DNA from: Maribacter thermophilus
Lineage (GTDB): Bacteria; Bacteroidota; Bacteroidia; Flavobacteriales; Flavobacteriaceae
Reading direction: 5' to 3'
NCBI RefSeq assembly: GCF_001020565.1
Contig: NZ_LDAS01000001.1
Span: forward strand, 3,434,520 to 3,498,519
DNA: 64,000 nucleotides
Below are positions 1 to 8,359 of this stretch, in pieces. Within the stretch, counting starts at the first letter, position 1, and each line of letters starts with the position of its first letter. The position numbers were made by a program, and so were the translations under genes. The notes under the pieces were generated by a model. That model ran no database searches. It was not told where the DNA came from and saw nothing but the letters and a program-made list of their open reading frames with translations.

Positions 1-411
1 GATAGAACCTTTAATAGGGAGAAGACCACCGCCAAAATGGTGGCCAGTGGTTCTGTTTTGTCCATTATTCTAAGTTGTATGGGGCTTTTTGCCATGTCGT
101 TGTTGATCGTTTCACAACGTACCAAAGAAATAGGGATTCGCAAAGTGGTTGGGGCCAGTGTGGCTTCTATCACCTATATACTTACCAAAGATTTTCTAAA
201 ATTGGTGCTGTTGGCATTTTTGATTGCATCGCCCGTTGCATGGTGGATTATGGGAGAATGGCTTCAGAACTATGCATATAGGATAGAACTTAGTATTTGG
301 TTTTTTGTTGCTGCTGGCGCTATAGCCGTACTTATAGCCTTATTGACGATTGGAACGAGAACCATTAGGGCGGCAAGGGTGAATCCCGTAAAGAGTTTAC
401 GAACCGAATAA
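1..411 (+). CDS. ABC transporter permease, FtsX/MacB type (3' part only)
   Basis: The frame is open from base 1, so only about 136 C-terminal residues are present and the start lies outside the window. It carries the last FtsX domain: a membrane segment (SIILSCMGLFAMSLLIVSQ), the cytoplasmic coupling-helix motif RTKEIGIRKVVGA, two more hydrophobic segments, and the family ending NPVKSLRTE. The next gene ends almost identically (DPVKSLRTE), so these are tandem paralogues. Proteins of this family are inner-membrane subunits of MacB-like exporters or mechanotransmitters. The substrate cannot be read from the sequence. It lies 11 bases upstream of the next permease and is probably in the same operon. 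Confidence 0.9.
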   Translation, partial: DRTFNREKTTAKMVASGSVLSIILSCMGLFAMSLLIVSQRTKEIGIRKVVGASVASITYILTKDFLKLVLLAFLIASPVAWWIMGEWLQNYAYRIELSIWFFVAAGAIAVLIALLTIGTRTIRAARVNPVKSLRTE

Positions 412-422
412 AATAGATTGCT

Positions 423-2873
423 ATGCTACGTAATTATTTAAAGATCGCTTTTCGTAATGTTTGGAAGAACAAAGTGTTTTCCCTCATAAATATTTTAGGA
501 CTTTCCGTTGGTCTTAGTGCCGCTTTTGTTATCGGGGCCATGGTATTTTATGACCTTTCTTTTGATAAGTTCCATCCGGATGGAGATAGAATTTATAGGA
601 TAACCACGGCGTTTAAAAGTCCGGAAGGCAATTTTTATAATGCAGGGGTAACGGTTCCCTTGGCACAAGCACTCAAAGACCTTAAGATGGAAGAATTGGA
701 AACGGTGGCGCCTTTTTTTACCGCCTATCCCCTTCATGTAGAAAACCAGGAGACCGAGAGTCGTTTTAAGGATCCTGAGTTCGTAATCTATACCGATGGA
801 TCCTATTTCCGAACATTTGAGTACGACTGGCTCGTGGGGGATAAAAATACTGCTTTAGAAGAACCTAATACCGTTGTATTGTCAGAGAATAGGGCACGAA
901 AATATTTTCCTGATCAACAGTTGTCCGAGATAATGGGGAAATCGGTGGTGTACAATGATAGTATTCGTACTGTGATTTCTGGGGTAGTGGCCAATTTTAA
1001 GGATAGAACGGATATTGTGTTCGAAGAGTTTATCTCTTTAAAAACCGCTGGCACACAAGATATGACCAATGCGGTGAACGAAGCAAATTGGGACAATACC
1101 AACTCGGCGTCGCAATTGTTCGTTAAACTGTCGGAAAAAGCGGACCCGACCAAGGTTCAAGAAACACTGGCGCAAATTGCAAAAGAACACGATGACCCCA
1201 AGATGGTTGCCATCGGCAGAAGCAATACGTACAATATTCAACCTTTGGCCGATCTTCATTTGAACCAAGATTACGGTACTTTTGATTTTAACGATAGTCG
1301 TACCACTATGGCAACCTTAAACAGCTTGCTTTTGTTAGCAGGTATTTTGGTATTGCTAGGTTGTATAAACTTTATTAATCTTAATACGGCACAGGCCATA
1401 CAACGGGCCAAGGAAATCGGAATTAGAAAAACCTTGGGCAGCTCTAGAACACAATTGGTGTTTCAATTTTTGGGCGAGACATTTTTATTGACCTTGGCGG
1501 CGGCCATACTTTCTGTGTTGTTGGCAAAATGGTTGTTGCATTTGTTTGTGGACTTTATTCCAGAAGGACTCAATTTTGAGCTTTTCTACAATCCTTGGGT
1601 AATTGTGGGCATGGTACTATTGTTATTGTCGGTCACATTGTTGTCGGGTTTTTATCCAGCCTTGGTATTATCCAAATACAAACCCGTTTCTGTGTTTAAA
1701 CAACAGGTTGTACCCAATTCGGACAAAGGAACCTTAAGAAAGTATCTAACTGTTTTTCAATTTGTAATTGCACAGGTTTTTATCATAGCCACCTTGTTGG
1801 TGGGTAAGCAGTTAAATTATATTATGAAAAAAGACATGGGCTTTAAGACAGAGGCGATCGCTTATTTTAGAACGCCATGGCAAGATACCTCGTCGGTTAA
1901 GAGGGCAAGGTTTGTACGTGAAATGGAAACCATACCGGGCTTGTCCAAAACTGTTCTTTCCGGTAACCCGCCTGCTTCGTTTACAACGATGTCTATGGGT
2001 GTTTTGTTTGCCGATGGGGAAAAAGAAGTGAATTCTTACCTGCAATTATTATATGGAAACGCCGATTATTTTAATTTATATCATTTAAAACTACTAGCGG
2101 GCAGGTTGCCCCTAAACGATAGTGTAAAAGAATTTGTGGTAAATAGGTCCTACTTAAAAGTTGTGGGTATCGATGATCCGGAAAAAATAATAGGAAAATC
2201 TCTAAAGTCAGGTGACCAAAATTTGCCTATCGTTGGTGTAATGGATGATTTTAATCAACATTCCTTAAGGTACGGAGTATCACCTATGGCTTTTACAGGA
2301 GGGTCATATAGTGGAAAACATACACAGTTTAAGACCATTCATTTTAAGTTTAAAAATATGGATACCGATAATTGGTCCCATACACTGGCTAAGATTGAAG
2401 AGATTTGGAAAAATACCTACCCAGAGGAAGTTTTTGAATATCGGTTTATGGACGATACCATTAAAAGCTTTTATGAAAGTGAACAAAAAACGTCCATTCT
2501 TTTAAAGTGGGCCACCGGTCTGGCCATTTTTATCAGCTGTCTAGGGCTGTTAGGCTTGGTGATATATACTACGGAAAGAAGAACAAAAGAAATAGGAGTG
2601 CGAAAAATTTTGGGCGCTACGGTACTTCAGTTGAACCTATTGTTGTCGAAAGAGTTTTTAAAATTGGTATTGATAGCCTTTTTGATAGCGGCCCCTGTCT
2701 CATGGTACGCCCTGAGTTATTGGCTAGAGGGTTTTGCCAATAAAACAGCCTTAAGCTGGTGGATTTTTGTTTTGAGCGGTGTGGCAATGATCCTTATCGC
2801 CCTTCTGATAATTGCTATAAAGACAGTTGGGTCGGCCAATGCAGATCCGGTAAAAAGTTTACGAACAGAATAA
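423..2873 (+). CDS. ABC transporter permease, FtsX/MacB type
   Basis: An 816-residue protein with the MacB-PCD layout. There is an N-terminal membrane anchor (residues ~20-42), a large periplasmic domain, three membrane helices with the coupling motif RAKEIGIRKTLG (~330), a second periplasmic domain, and a final FtsX domain with RTKEIGVRKILGA near residue 720. It ends in DPVKSLRTE. This double-FtsX form of about 800 residues is the usual Bacteroidetes version. It follows a paralogue and precedes the matching ATPase by 10 bases, so the three form one transport complex. MacB-type systems extrude antimicrobial compounds, peptides or lipoproteins; nothing here fixes the substrate. Confidence 0.93.
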   Translation: MLRNYLKIAFRNVWKNKVFSLINILGLSVGLSAAFVIGAMVFYDLSFDKFHPDGDRIYRITTAFKSPEGNFYNAGVTVPLAQALKDLKMEELETVAPFFTAYPLHVENQETESRFKDPEFVIYTDGSYFRTFEYDWLVGDKNTALEEPNTVVLSENRARKYFPDQQLSEIMGKSVVYNDSIRTVISGVVANFKDRTDIVFEEFISLKTAGTQDMTNAVNEANWDNTNSASQLFVKLSEKADPTKVQETLAQIAKEHDDPKMVAIGRSNTYNIQPLADLHLNQDYGTFDFNDSRTTMATLNSLLLLAGILVLLGCINFINLNTAQAIQRAKEIGIRKTLGSSRTQLVFQFLGETFLLTLAAAILSVLLAKWLLHLFVDFIPEGLNFELFYNPWVIVGMVLLLLSVTLLSGFYPALVLSKYKPVSVFKQQVVPNSDKGTLRKYLTVFQFVIAQVFIIATLLVGKQLNYIMKKDMGFKTEAIAYFRTPWQDTSSVKRARFVREMETIPGLSKTVLSGNPPASFTTMSMGVLFADGEKEVNSYLQLLYGNADYFNLYHLKLLAGRLPLNDSVKEFVVNRSYLKVVGIDDPEKIIGKSLKSGDQNLPIVGVMDDFNQHSLRYGVSPMAFTGGSYSGKHTQFKTIHFKFKNMDTDNWSHTLAKIEEIWKNTYPEEVFEYRFMDDTIKSFYESEQKTSILLKWATGLAIFISCLGLLGLVIYTTERRTKEIGVRKILGATVLQLNLLLSKEFLKLVLIAFLIAAPVSWYALSYWLEGFANKTALSWWIFVLSGVAMILIALLIIAIKTVGSANADPVKSLRTE

Positions 2874-2883
2874 TACAATATAT

Positions 2884-3549
2884 ATGCTACTACAATTAAA
2901 GAATGTTTTTAAATGGGTAAATACAGGTGGGCAGCGAATCTTCTTGTTGAAGGATATTAATTTGGAAGTCGAGGAAGGTGAATTCATTTCGGTAATGGGG
3001 CCTTCGGGGTCCGGTAAATCCACGTTGCTAAACGTTATCGGAATGCTCGATACTTTTGATGAGGGAGAATATCACTTTTTGGATGAAAGTGTACATACCC
3101 TAAAAGAGAAGTATCGTTCTAATTTGTATAAAGAGTATATAGGGTTTGTCTTTCAATCCTATCATCTGCTCGACGACCTTACCGTTGCCGAGAATTTAGA
3201 GATGCCGTTGTTGTACAAAAAAGTGAAGGGGTCTGAACGAAAGGCCTTGGTCGCCGATATATTGGATCGGTTTAACATTGTGGGCAAGAAAGATCTTTTT
3301 CCTTCCCAATTAAGTGGTGGTCAGCAACAATTGGTGGGCGTGGCGAGGGCCTTGATCGCTAGTCCCAAATTAATTTTGGCAGATGAGCCCACCGGAAATT
3401 TAAATTCCCAGCAAAGCGAAGAGATCATGGAGCTCTTTAAAAAACTGAACAAAGAGGACGGTGTTACCATTATTCAGGTAACTCATTCAGAAAAAAATGC
3501 GGCCTATGGTTCTAGGGTGATCAACCTTTTAGATGGCAGAAAAGTTTAA
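2884..3549 (+). CDS. ABC transporter ATP-binding protein, MacB/LolD type
   Basis: A 221-residue cytoplasmic ATPase that should power the two upstream permeases. It has Walker A GPSGSGKST (~40-48), the signature LSGGQQQLVGVARAL, Walker B LILADEPTGNL and a switch His in QVTHSE. The family signature normally reads LSGGQQQRVAIARAL. Here Leu replaces the Arg after QQQ, a mild oddity common enough not to imply loss of function. The gene sits 10 bases after the permease gene. Its stop lies in the sequence TTAA, which also provides the stop of the convergent amidase gene, so the two overlap by four bases. Confidence 0.93.
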   Translation: MLLQLKNVFKWVNTGGQRIFLLKDINLEVEEGEFISVMGPSGSGKSTLLNVIGMLDTFDEGEYHFLDESVHTLKEKYRSNLYKEYIGFVFQSYHLLDDLTVAENLEMPLLYKKVKGSERKALVADILDRFNIVGKKDLFPSQLSGGQQQLVGVARALIASPKLILADEPTGNLNSQQSEEIMELFKKLNKEDGVTIIQVTHSEKNAAYGSRVINLLDGRKV

Positions 3550-5219
3550 TCTAGATAACCGCTAGGATGCATTTCATCAAACTCTGTTTGCTCTTGAAAG
3601 GCTTTCGCCAATACAAGAATACTGGCCTCGTCATAAAGGTTGCCCACCAATGTTATACTGGTAGGGTGCTTGTCTTTATCCAAGCCGGTAGGTATGGAGA
3701 TTACAGGATGCCCGGTCAGATTGGTAATTATCAGTTGGCGGTTACCTGAAGTAGGGGAAATAACTACATCATACTCTTTGATAAGCTCGTTCATTTTCTC
3801 TATTAGTACCGCTCTATGCCTGTTTGCCTGTAAATATTCCACTGCGGGAATAAAACGCGCCTGACGCAAAGAATTAGCTCTTGATCGCTGGTCTTGCTCC
3901 ACCATTTTATCTACGTCACCAGAACGCACCAAATCATCGAAGAATGCACCGGCCTCTGCCCTTAAAATAACATCAAAACTATTATAGGGTAGGTCTTCGG
4001 GCAGTTTTAATGCTTCTGGCTCAATGCCCATTTTCTTGAATGTCTCCAAAGCCTTCACCATATTGTCCTTTGATTTTGAAGAATCTTTTTCGATATCTTC
4101 CTTCAAATACCCGACCTTAAGTGTTTTTATATCTCTGTTAAGGTCAATACCAACAGAAAAATCTGTGGTTGTAGGGTCTTTAGGGTCTTTTCCTGAAATA
4201 ATACTGTAAACAATAGCACAATCTTGGGCCGAACGTGCCATGGGGCCTACTTTGTCCATAGACCAGCTAAGGCTCATTACCCCATATCTACTTACCCTGC
4301 CATAAGTGGGGCGTAGTCCTGTAATGCCGGTTCTTGTACTTGGTGAGGTGATACTTCCCAATGTTTCGGTCCCTAAAGCAAAGGGTACCAGTCCTGCTGA
4401 TGTGGCCGCGCCCGAACCTGCGGACGAACCTGTGGCCCCTTGTGCTGTGTCCCATGGGTTTTTTGTTTTTCCACCAAACCAAACATCACCTCTTGCAAGA
4501 GATCCAGATACGAGTTTGGCGATCAACACGCCCCCAGCGTTCTGCAATTTTTCTACAGCAGTGGCCGTTACATCAAATTGCTGGTCTTTATAAGGGGCTG
4601 CTCCCCAGGTAGTTTTATATCCTTTTACCGACATAAGATCTTTAACGCCATAGGGTATACCGTGCAATATGCCTCGGTACTTTCCATTGGCCAGTTCGTC
4701 ATCCAGTTTCTTTGCTTGCTCCAAGGCCATTTTCTCTGTAATGGTAATGGTAGATTGCAAAACGTCATCATACTTTTTTATTCTATCGATAAAAAATCTT
4801 GTCAGCTCAACACAGCTTATTTTTTTGTTTTTGATCAAAGAGGCCAGCTGGGGTATGGTATAAAAAGCAAGTTCCGATTTGTTGTTGGGCATTTCTATAT
4901 TGTTCGGAATTTCCCAGTCCGGTATGCTTCCTTGAGGTTTTTGGTTAAAATTGAGCGGTAAAGGGTCAAACTTTACGGCCGGAAAAACATTGGGGTCCAA
5001 AGAATAGGTTCTAAGGGAATCGAACCCTTTTCTATTTCTTAATAGATACGGATAGATCGTATCTACCTGCTTGTCCGTAAAGGATAGCCCAATAAGGTTT
5101 TGTGAGTGTTTTACATCTTTTTTTGAAAATTTTTTATTGGTTCCTGCACATGAACTCATTAAAAGAACAACAATAAAGGAAACAAAGACAGGATATTTTG
5201 TCTTAAGTGTTGGGAACAT
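3546..5219 (-). CDS. Amidase family lipoprotein (amidase signature enzyme)
   Basis: A 557-residue protein with an N-terminal hydrophobic stretch ending in a lipobox (LLMSSCAG), so it is probably a lipoprotein anchored outside the cytoplasm. The amidase signature fold is clear. The catalytic Lys is in YGVKDLMSVKG, and the Gly/Ser-rich loop ATGSSAGSGAATSAG with the following ALGTETLGSI supplies the cis-Ser and nucleophile Ser. The family hydrolyses carboxamides, but its members range widely in substrate (peptide amides, aryl amides, GatA), so no substrate is assigned. About 110 N-terminal residues precede the conserved domain, longer than in GatA. It converges on the ABC ATPase gene with a shared TTAA stop. 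Confidence 0.9.
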   Translation of the reverse strand: MFPTLKTKYPVFVSFIVVLLMSSCAGTNKKFSKKDVKHSQNLIGLSFTDKQVDTIYPYLLRNRKGFDSLRTYSLDPNVFPAVKFDPLPLNFNQKPQGSIPDWEIPNNIEMPNNKSELAFYTIPQLASLIKNKKISCVELTRFFIDRIKKYDDVLQSTITITEKMALEQAKKLDDELANGKYRGILHGIPYGVKDLMSVKGYKTTWGAAPYKDQQFDVTATAVEKLQNAGGVLIAKLVSGSLARGDVWFGGKTKNPWDTAQGATGSSAGSGAATSAGLVPFALGTETLGSITSPSTRTGITGLRPTYGRVSRYGVMSLSWSMDKVGPMARSAQDCAIVYSIISGKDPKDPTTTDFSVGIDLNRDIKTLKVGYLKEDIEKDSSKSKDNMVKALETFKKMGIEPEALKLPEDLPYNSFDVILRAEAGAFFDDLVRSGDVDKMVEQDQRSRANSLRQARFIPAVEYLQANRHRAVLIEKMNELIKEYDVVISPTSGNRQLIITNLTGHPVISIPTGLDKDKHPTSITLVGNLYDEASILVLAKAFQEQTEFDEMHPSGYLD

Positions 5220-5389
5220 CTGATTTGGTTTAGTTGGTAAGTTCGAATTTACTACAAATACGGCTTTTTTTGTTAAGGTTTTTAGGAAAAATTTCCTGTA
5301 GACTCTAGAGAAAAAGTAATTTATAGGTTTAGTTTATTCATTCATGTTCAATTTCAATGTTATAGCTTCATAATCTCGAGCCTAAGAAC

Positions 5390-5397
5390 TATCTTTG
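5390..5397 (+). promoter_or_regulatory. Probable promoter -7 element (TATCTTTG) of mrp operon
   Basis: TATCTTTG matches the Bacteroidetes housekeeping consensus TAnnTTTG exactly and lies 22 bases before the mrp start. I do not see a well-spaced TTG at -33. The same gap (5220-5419) also holds an inverted repeat AGGAAA-AA-TTTCCT at 5284-5297 and the palindrome CTCTAGAG just after it, either of which could be a regulator site. Confidence 0.5.
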
Positions 5398-5419
5398 TTG
5401 TTTAGAATGAGTATACATA

Positions 5420-6562
5420 ATGAAGATAGATAGAAAACAAGTTTTAGAGGCATTAAAGTATATTACGGTTCCTGGAGAAGGCCAAAACATGGTAGAGAGC
5501 GGAGCGGTAAAAAACGTTCAGATTTTTGGTGATGAGGTAGAGATAGACGTTACCATTGGCAACCCTAGTTTGCAGGCCCGTAAAAAGACCGAGGTAGAGA
5601 TTCTAAAGGTAATCCACAAAGAGGTCTATGAGAAGGCAAAAATAAAGGTGAACATTAAAGTAGATGCACCTGCTGCCAAGCCAAAAGTGAATGAGATAAA
5701 AGGAAAACCGATTCCGGGAATTCAGAACATAATTGCAGTGGCGTCGGGTAAAGGAGGCGTTGGTAAGTCGACCGTTACGGCAAACATTGCTGTTACCTTG
5801 GCCAAAATGGGTTTCAAGGTAGGTTTGTTGGATGCTGACATCTATGGTCCGTCCATGCCCATAATGTTCGATGTTGCCCATGAAAAACCCTTGGCGGTCA
5901 ATGTTGATGGTAAGTCGAAGATGAAACCCATAGAGAGTTATGGCGTAAAATTATTATCGATAGGATTTTTTACCCAACCCAACCAAGCGGTTATATGGAG
6001 AGGGCCCATGGCATCGAAGGCATTGAACCAGATGATTTTTGATGCACATTGGGAAGAGTTGGATTTTATGTTGATAGATCTACCACCAGGTACGGGAGAT
6101 ATACATCTAAGTATAATGCAGGCAATGCCCGTAACTGGAGCGGTTGTCGTAAGTACTCCGCAAGAGGTTGCCTTGGCCGATGCCCGAAAGGGGGTGGCTA
6201 TGTTCCAACAAGACTCCATCAATGTGCCTGTCCTAGGAATTGTGGAAAATATGGCCTATTTTACTCCTGCAGAGCTTCCGGACAACAAATATTATATTTT
6301 CGGAAAAGAAGGGGCCAAGCATTTGTCAGAAGATTTGAACGTTCCCTTTTTAGGCGAAATACCTTTGGTACAGAGTATAAGGGAAGCCGGTGACGTGGGT
6401 AGGCCTGCAGCACTGCAAACTGCGACCCCTATCGAGGCGGCTTTTGAGGAACTTACCAAAAAGGTAGTACAAGAGGTCGTAAACAGAAATAAGAACATAC
6501 CCCCCACAGAGGCGATTAAAATAACAACAATGGCTGGCTGTGCCGCCGTTAAAAAGAAGTAA
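5420..6562 (+). CDS. mrp: Mrp/NBP35 family Fe-S cluster carrier ATPase
   Basis: A 380-residue cytoplasmic P-loop protein. Residues ~1-80 form the DUF59/MIP18-like domain. The deviant Walker A is GKGGVGKST at 110-118, followed by DADIYGPSMP and MLIDLPPGTGD. Mrp/ApbC proteins bind and hand over Fe-S clusters in an ATP-dependent way, and the next gene encodes an Nfu-type scaffold only 2 bases downstream. In E. coli-type Mrp a CxxC pair follows the ENM motif. Here the equivalent stretch, ENMAYFTPAELPDNKYYIFG, has no Cys, and the only Cys near the C-terminus is in MAGCAAVKKK. Cluster binding must therefore differ or rely on other residues. Confidence 0.93.
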   Translation: MKIDRKQVLEALKYITVPGEGQNMVESGAVKNVQIFGDEVEIDVTIGNPSLQARKKTEVEILKVIHKEVYEKAKIKVNIKVDAPAAKPKVNEIKGKPIPGIQNIIAVASGKGGVGKSTVTANIAVTLAKMGFKVGLLDADIYGPSMPIMFDVAHEKPLAVNVDGKSKMKPIESYGVKLLSIGFFTQPNQAVIWRGPMASKALNQMIFDAHWEELDFMLIDLPPGTGDIHLSIMQAMPVTGAVVVSTPQEVALADARKGVAMFQQDSINVPVLGIVENMAYFTPAELPDNKYYIFGKEGAKHLSEDLNVPFLGEIPLVQSIREAGDVGRPAALQTATPIEAAFEELTKKVVQEVVNRNKNIPPTEAIKITTMAGCAAVKKK

Positions 6563-6564
6563 CT

Positions 6565-6816
6565 ATGACGACAATGACTTCAGGTGATCTAAGAGAAAAA
6601 GTAGAAAAAGCGTTGGAAGAAATACGCCCTTTTTTACAAAGTGACGGCGGTGATATATCATTGATATCCATTGATAACGACAATTCGGTCAAAGTAAAGC
6701 TTCATGGCGCATGTGTGGGTTGCAGCGTTAATCAGATGACCTTGAAAAGTGGCGTGGAAATGACCATTAAAAAATACGCCCCGCAAGTGGTAGAGGTAAT
6801 CAACGTTCAAGAATAA
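6565..6816 (+). CDS. NifU C-terminal-type (Nfu) Fe-S scaffold protein
   Basis: A small 83-residue protein consisting only of the Nfu domain. It has the conserved IRPFLQSDGGDI segment and the cluster-binding pair CVGC at Cys50 and Cys53. Nfu dimers bridge a 4Fe-4S cluster between these Cys pairs and deliver it to apoproteins. It is translated right behind mrp (2-base gap), and a ferredoxin reductase and ferredoxin follow, so this is a small Fe-S maturation and electron-transfer operon. A second ATG four codons in is possible as the start. Confidence 0.93.
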   Translation: MTTMTSGDLREKVEKALEEIRPFLQSDGGDISLISIDNDNSVKVKLHGACVGCSVNQMTLKSGVEMTIKKYAPQVVEVINVQE

Positions 6817-6883
6817 TAACTTGATAAAAATCATAAAATTTTAATCTACCCGATAGTAATTTAGCCAGATTTAATAGCGCTTT

Positions 6884-7945
6884 TTGATGATTAAGACAGA
6901 TATTCTAATTATTGGGGCTGGCCCCACAGGACTTTTCGCAGTTTTTGAAGCAGGATTATTAAAGTTAAAATGCCATCTTATAGATGCGTTGCCGCAACCA
7001 GGCGGACAGTGTTCGGAAATATATCCTAAAAAACCCATCTACGATATACCCGGTTTTCCTGAAGTATTGGCAGGTGATCTAGTGGATAATTTAATGGAGC
7101 AGATAAAGCCTTTTCAACCGACCTTTACCCTCGGTGAAAGAGCGGAGACTATTGATAAGTTAGAGGATGGTACTTTTGTGGTTACCACCAACAAAGGAAC
7201 AAAGCACAATGCTCCCGTGGTTGCCATCGCTGGCGGATTGGGTAGTTTTGAGCCTAGAAAACCATTGTTAGAGAATCTTGCCCAGTACGAGGATAACGGT
7301 ATTGCCTACATGATAAAAGACCCTGAAATTTATAGGGACAAAAAGGTGGTTATTGCCGGTGGTGGAGATTCTGCCTTGGATTGGAGTATCTTTTTGACCG
7401 ATGTTGCCAGTGAGGTCACCTTGGTACATAGAAGAAACGAGTTCAGGGGTGCCTTGGATTCCGTAGAAAAAGTACAGCAATTAAAGAACGAAGGTAAAAT
7501 AAACCTGATTACTCCTGCAGAAATTGTTGGTCTACACGGTGAAGACAAATTAGAATCGGTAACGATCAAAAAATCGGCTGCAGAGGTAGAGCATATAACA
7601 TTGGAGGTAGATAACTTTATCCCATTGTTCGGACTTTCCCCAAAATTGGGGCCCATTGCCAACTGGGGTCTCGAGATTGAGAAAAATGCCATTAAGGTAG
7701 ATACTTTCGATTATCAGACCAATGTGCCTGGTATATATGCTATTGGTGACGTAAATACGTATCCCGGTAAGTTGAAATTAATTTTGTGTGGTTTTCATGA
7801 GGCTACCTTAATGTGCCAAAGTGCTTACCAACGAATATTCCCCGACAAAAAATATGTAATGAAATACACGACCGTAGGTGGGGTCAGTGGTTTCGACGGA
7901 ACTAAGAAAGAGGCGCCAAAAGCCGTAATAAAAGCGATAGATTAA
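6884..7945 (+). CDS. Ferredoxin--NADP reductase, thioredoxin-reductase-like type
   Basis: A 353-residue flavoprotein. It has an N-terminal FAD site IIGAGPTGLFAVFEAG, the segment LPQPGGQCSEIYPKKPIYDIPG typical of the TrxR-like ferredoxin reductases, a pyridine-nucleotide site VVIAGGGDSALDW near residue 155, and a C-terminal AIGDVNTYPGK. There is no CxxC redox-active pair, which separates it from true thioredoxin reductase. The ferredoxin gene begins one base after its stop, so the two are very likely redox partners. The pair probably supplies electrons from NADPH, possibly for Fe-S assembly given the upstream genes. Confidence 0.92.
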   Translation: MMIKTDILIIGAGPTGLFAVFEAGLLKLKCHLIDALPQPGGQCSEIYPKKPIYDIPGFPEVLAGDLVDNLMEQIKPFQPTFTLGERAETIDKLEDGTFVVTTNKGTKHNAPVVAIAGGLGSFEPRKPLLENLAQYEDNGIAYMIKDPEIYRDKKVVIAGGGDSALDWSIFLTDVASEVTLVHRRNEFRGALDSVEKVQQLKNEGKINLITPAEIVGLHGEDKLESVTIKKSAAEVEHITLEVDNFIPLFGLSPKLGPIANWGLEIEKNAIKVDTFDYQTNVPGIYAIGDVNTYPGKLKLILCGFHEATLMCQSAYQRIFPDKKYVMKYTTVGGVSGFDGTKKEAPKAVIKAID

Positions 7946-7946
7946 A

Positions 7947-8279
7947 ATGACCGATATTAAATTAAAGATTACGGACCGTGACGGGGTAATGCATGAGATA
8001 GAGGCTCCGACCGATATGAACATGAACCTTATGGAGGTGGTACGTTCGTACGAATTGGCTCCCGAAGGCACCATAGGTATCTGTGGCGGTATGGCCATGT
8101 GTGCCTCTTGCCAATGCTATGTTTTATCGGATCATGAGCTTCCCGAAAAGTCGGATGATGAAGAAGCAATGCTTGCCGAGGCTTTTAATGTAAAAGAAAA
8201 TAGCCGTTTGGGTTGTCAGTTACATATCTCGGAAGAAATGGACGGACTCGAAGTAGAGCTGGCTCCGGAAGAACTTTAA
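7947..8279 (+). CDS. 2Fe-2S ferredoxin, adrenodoxin-like
   Basis: A 110-residue protein with the spacing of vertebrate/Isc-type ferredoxins: Cys46, Cys52, Cys55 and Cys90 (GICGGMAMCASCQC and LGCQLH). An extra Cys57 sits beside the cluster. It is acidic, as expected for an electron carrier. It is coupled to the reductase gene with a one-base gap and should be its acceptor. The convergent exporter gene lies 80 bases on. That gap holds the palindrome CCAATAATTATTGG at 8339-8352 but no clear terminator. Confidence 0.93.
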   Translation: MTDIKLKITDRDGVMHEIEAPTDMNMNLMEVVRSYELAPEGTIGICGGMAMCASCQCYVLSDHELPEKSDDEEAMLAEAFNVKENSRLGCQLHISEEMDGLEVELAPEEL

Positions 8280-8359
8280 GGTCGGTTTGTAAGGGTTTAG
8301 GTATTATAAGGAATACGTAAGTTCTTTTTAGACCGTTCCCAATAATTATTGGCTACCTG

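Noticed and set aside
4440-4961. A 173-residue plus-strand ORF inside the amidase gene
   Set aside because: It is antisense to the conserved amidase region; no motif or start context.
8339-8352. Palindrome CCAATAATTATTGG as terminator
   Set aside because: It has no loop and no T run; it may be an operator or chance.
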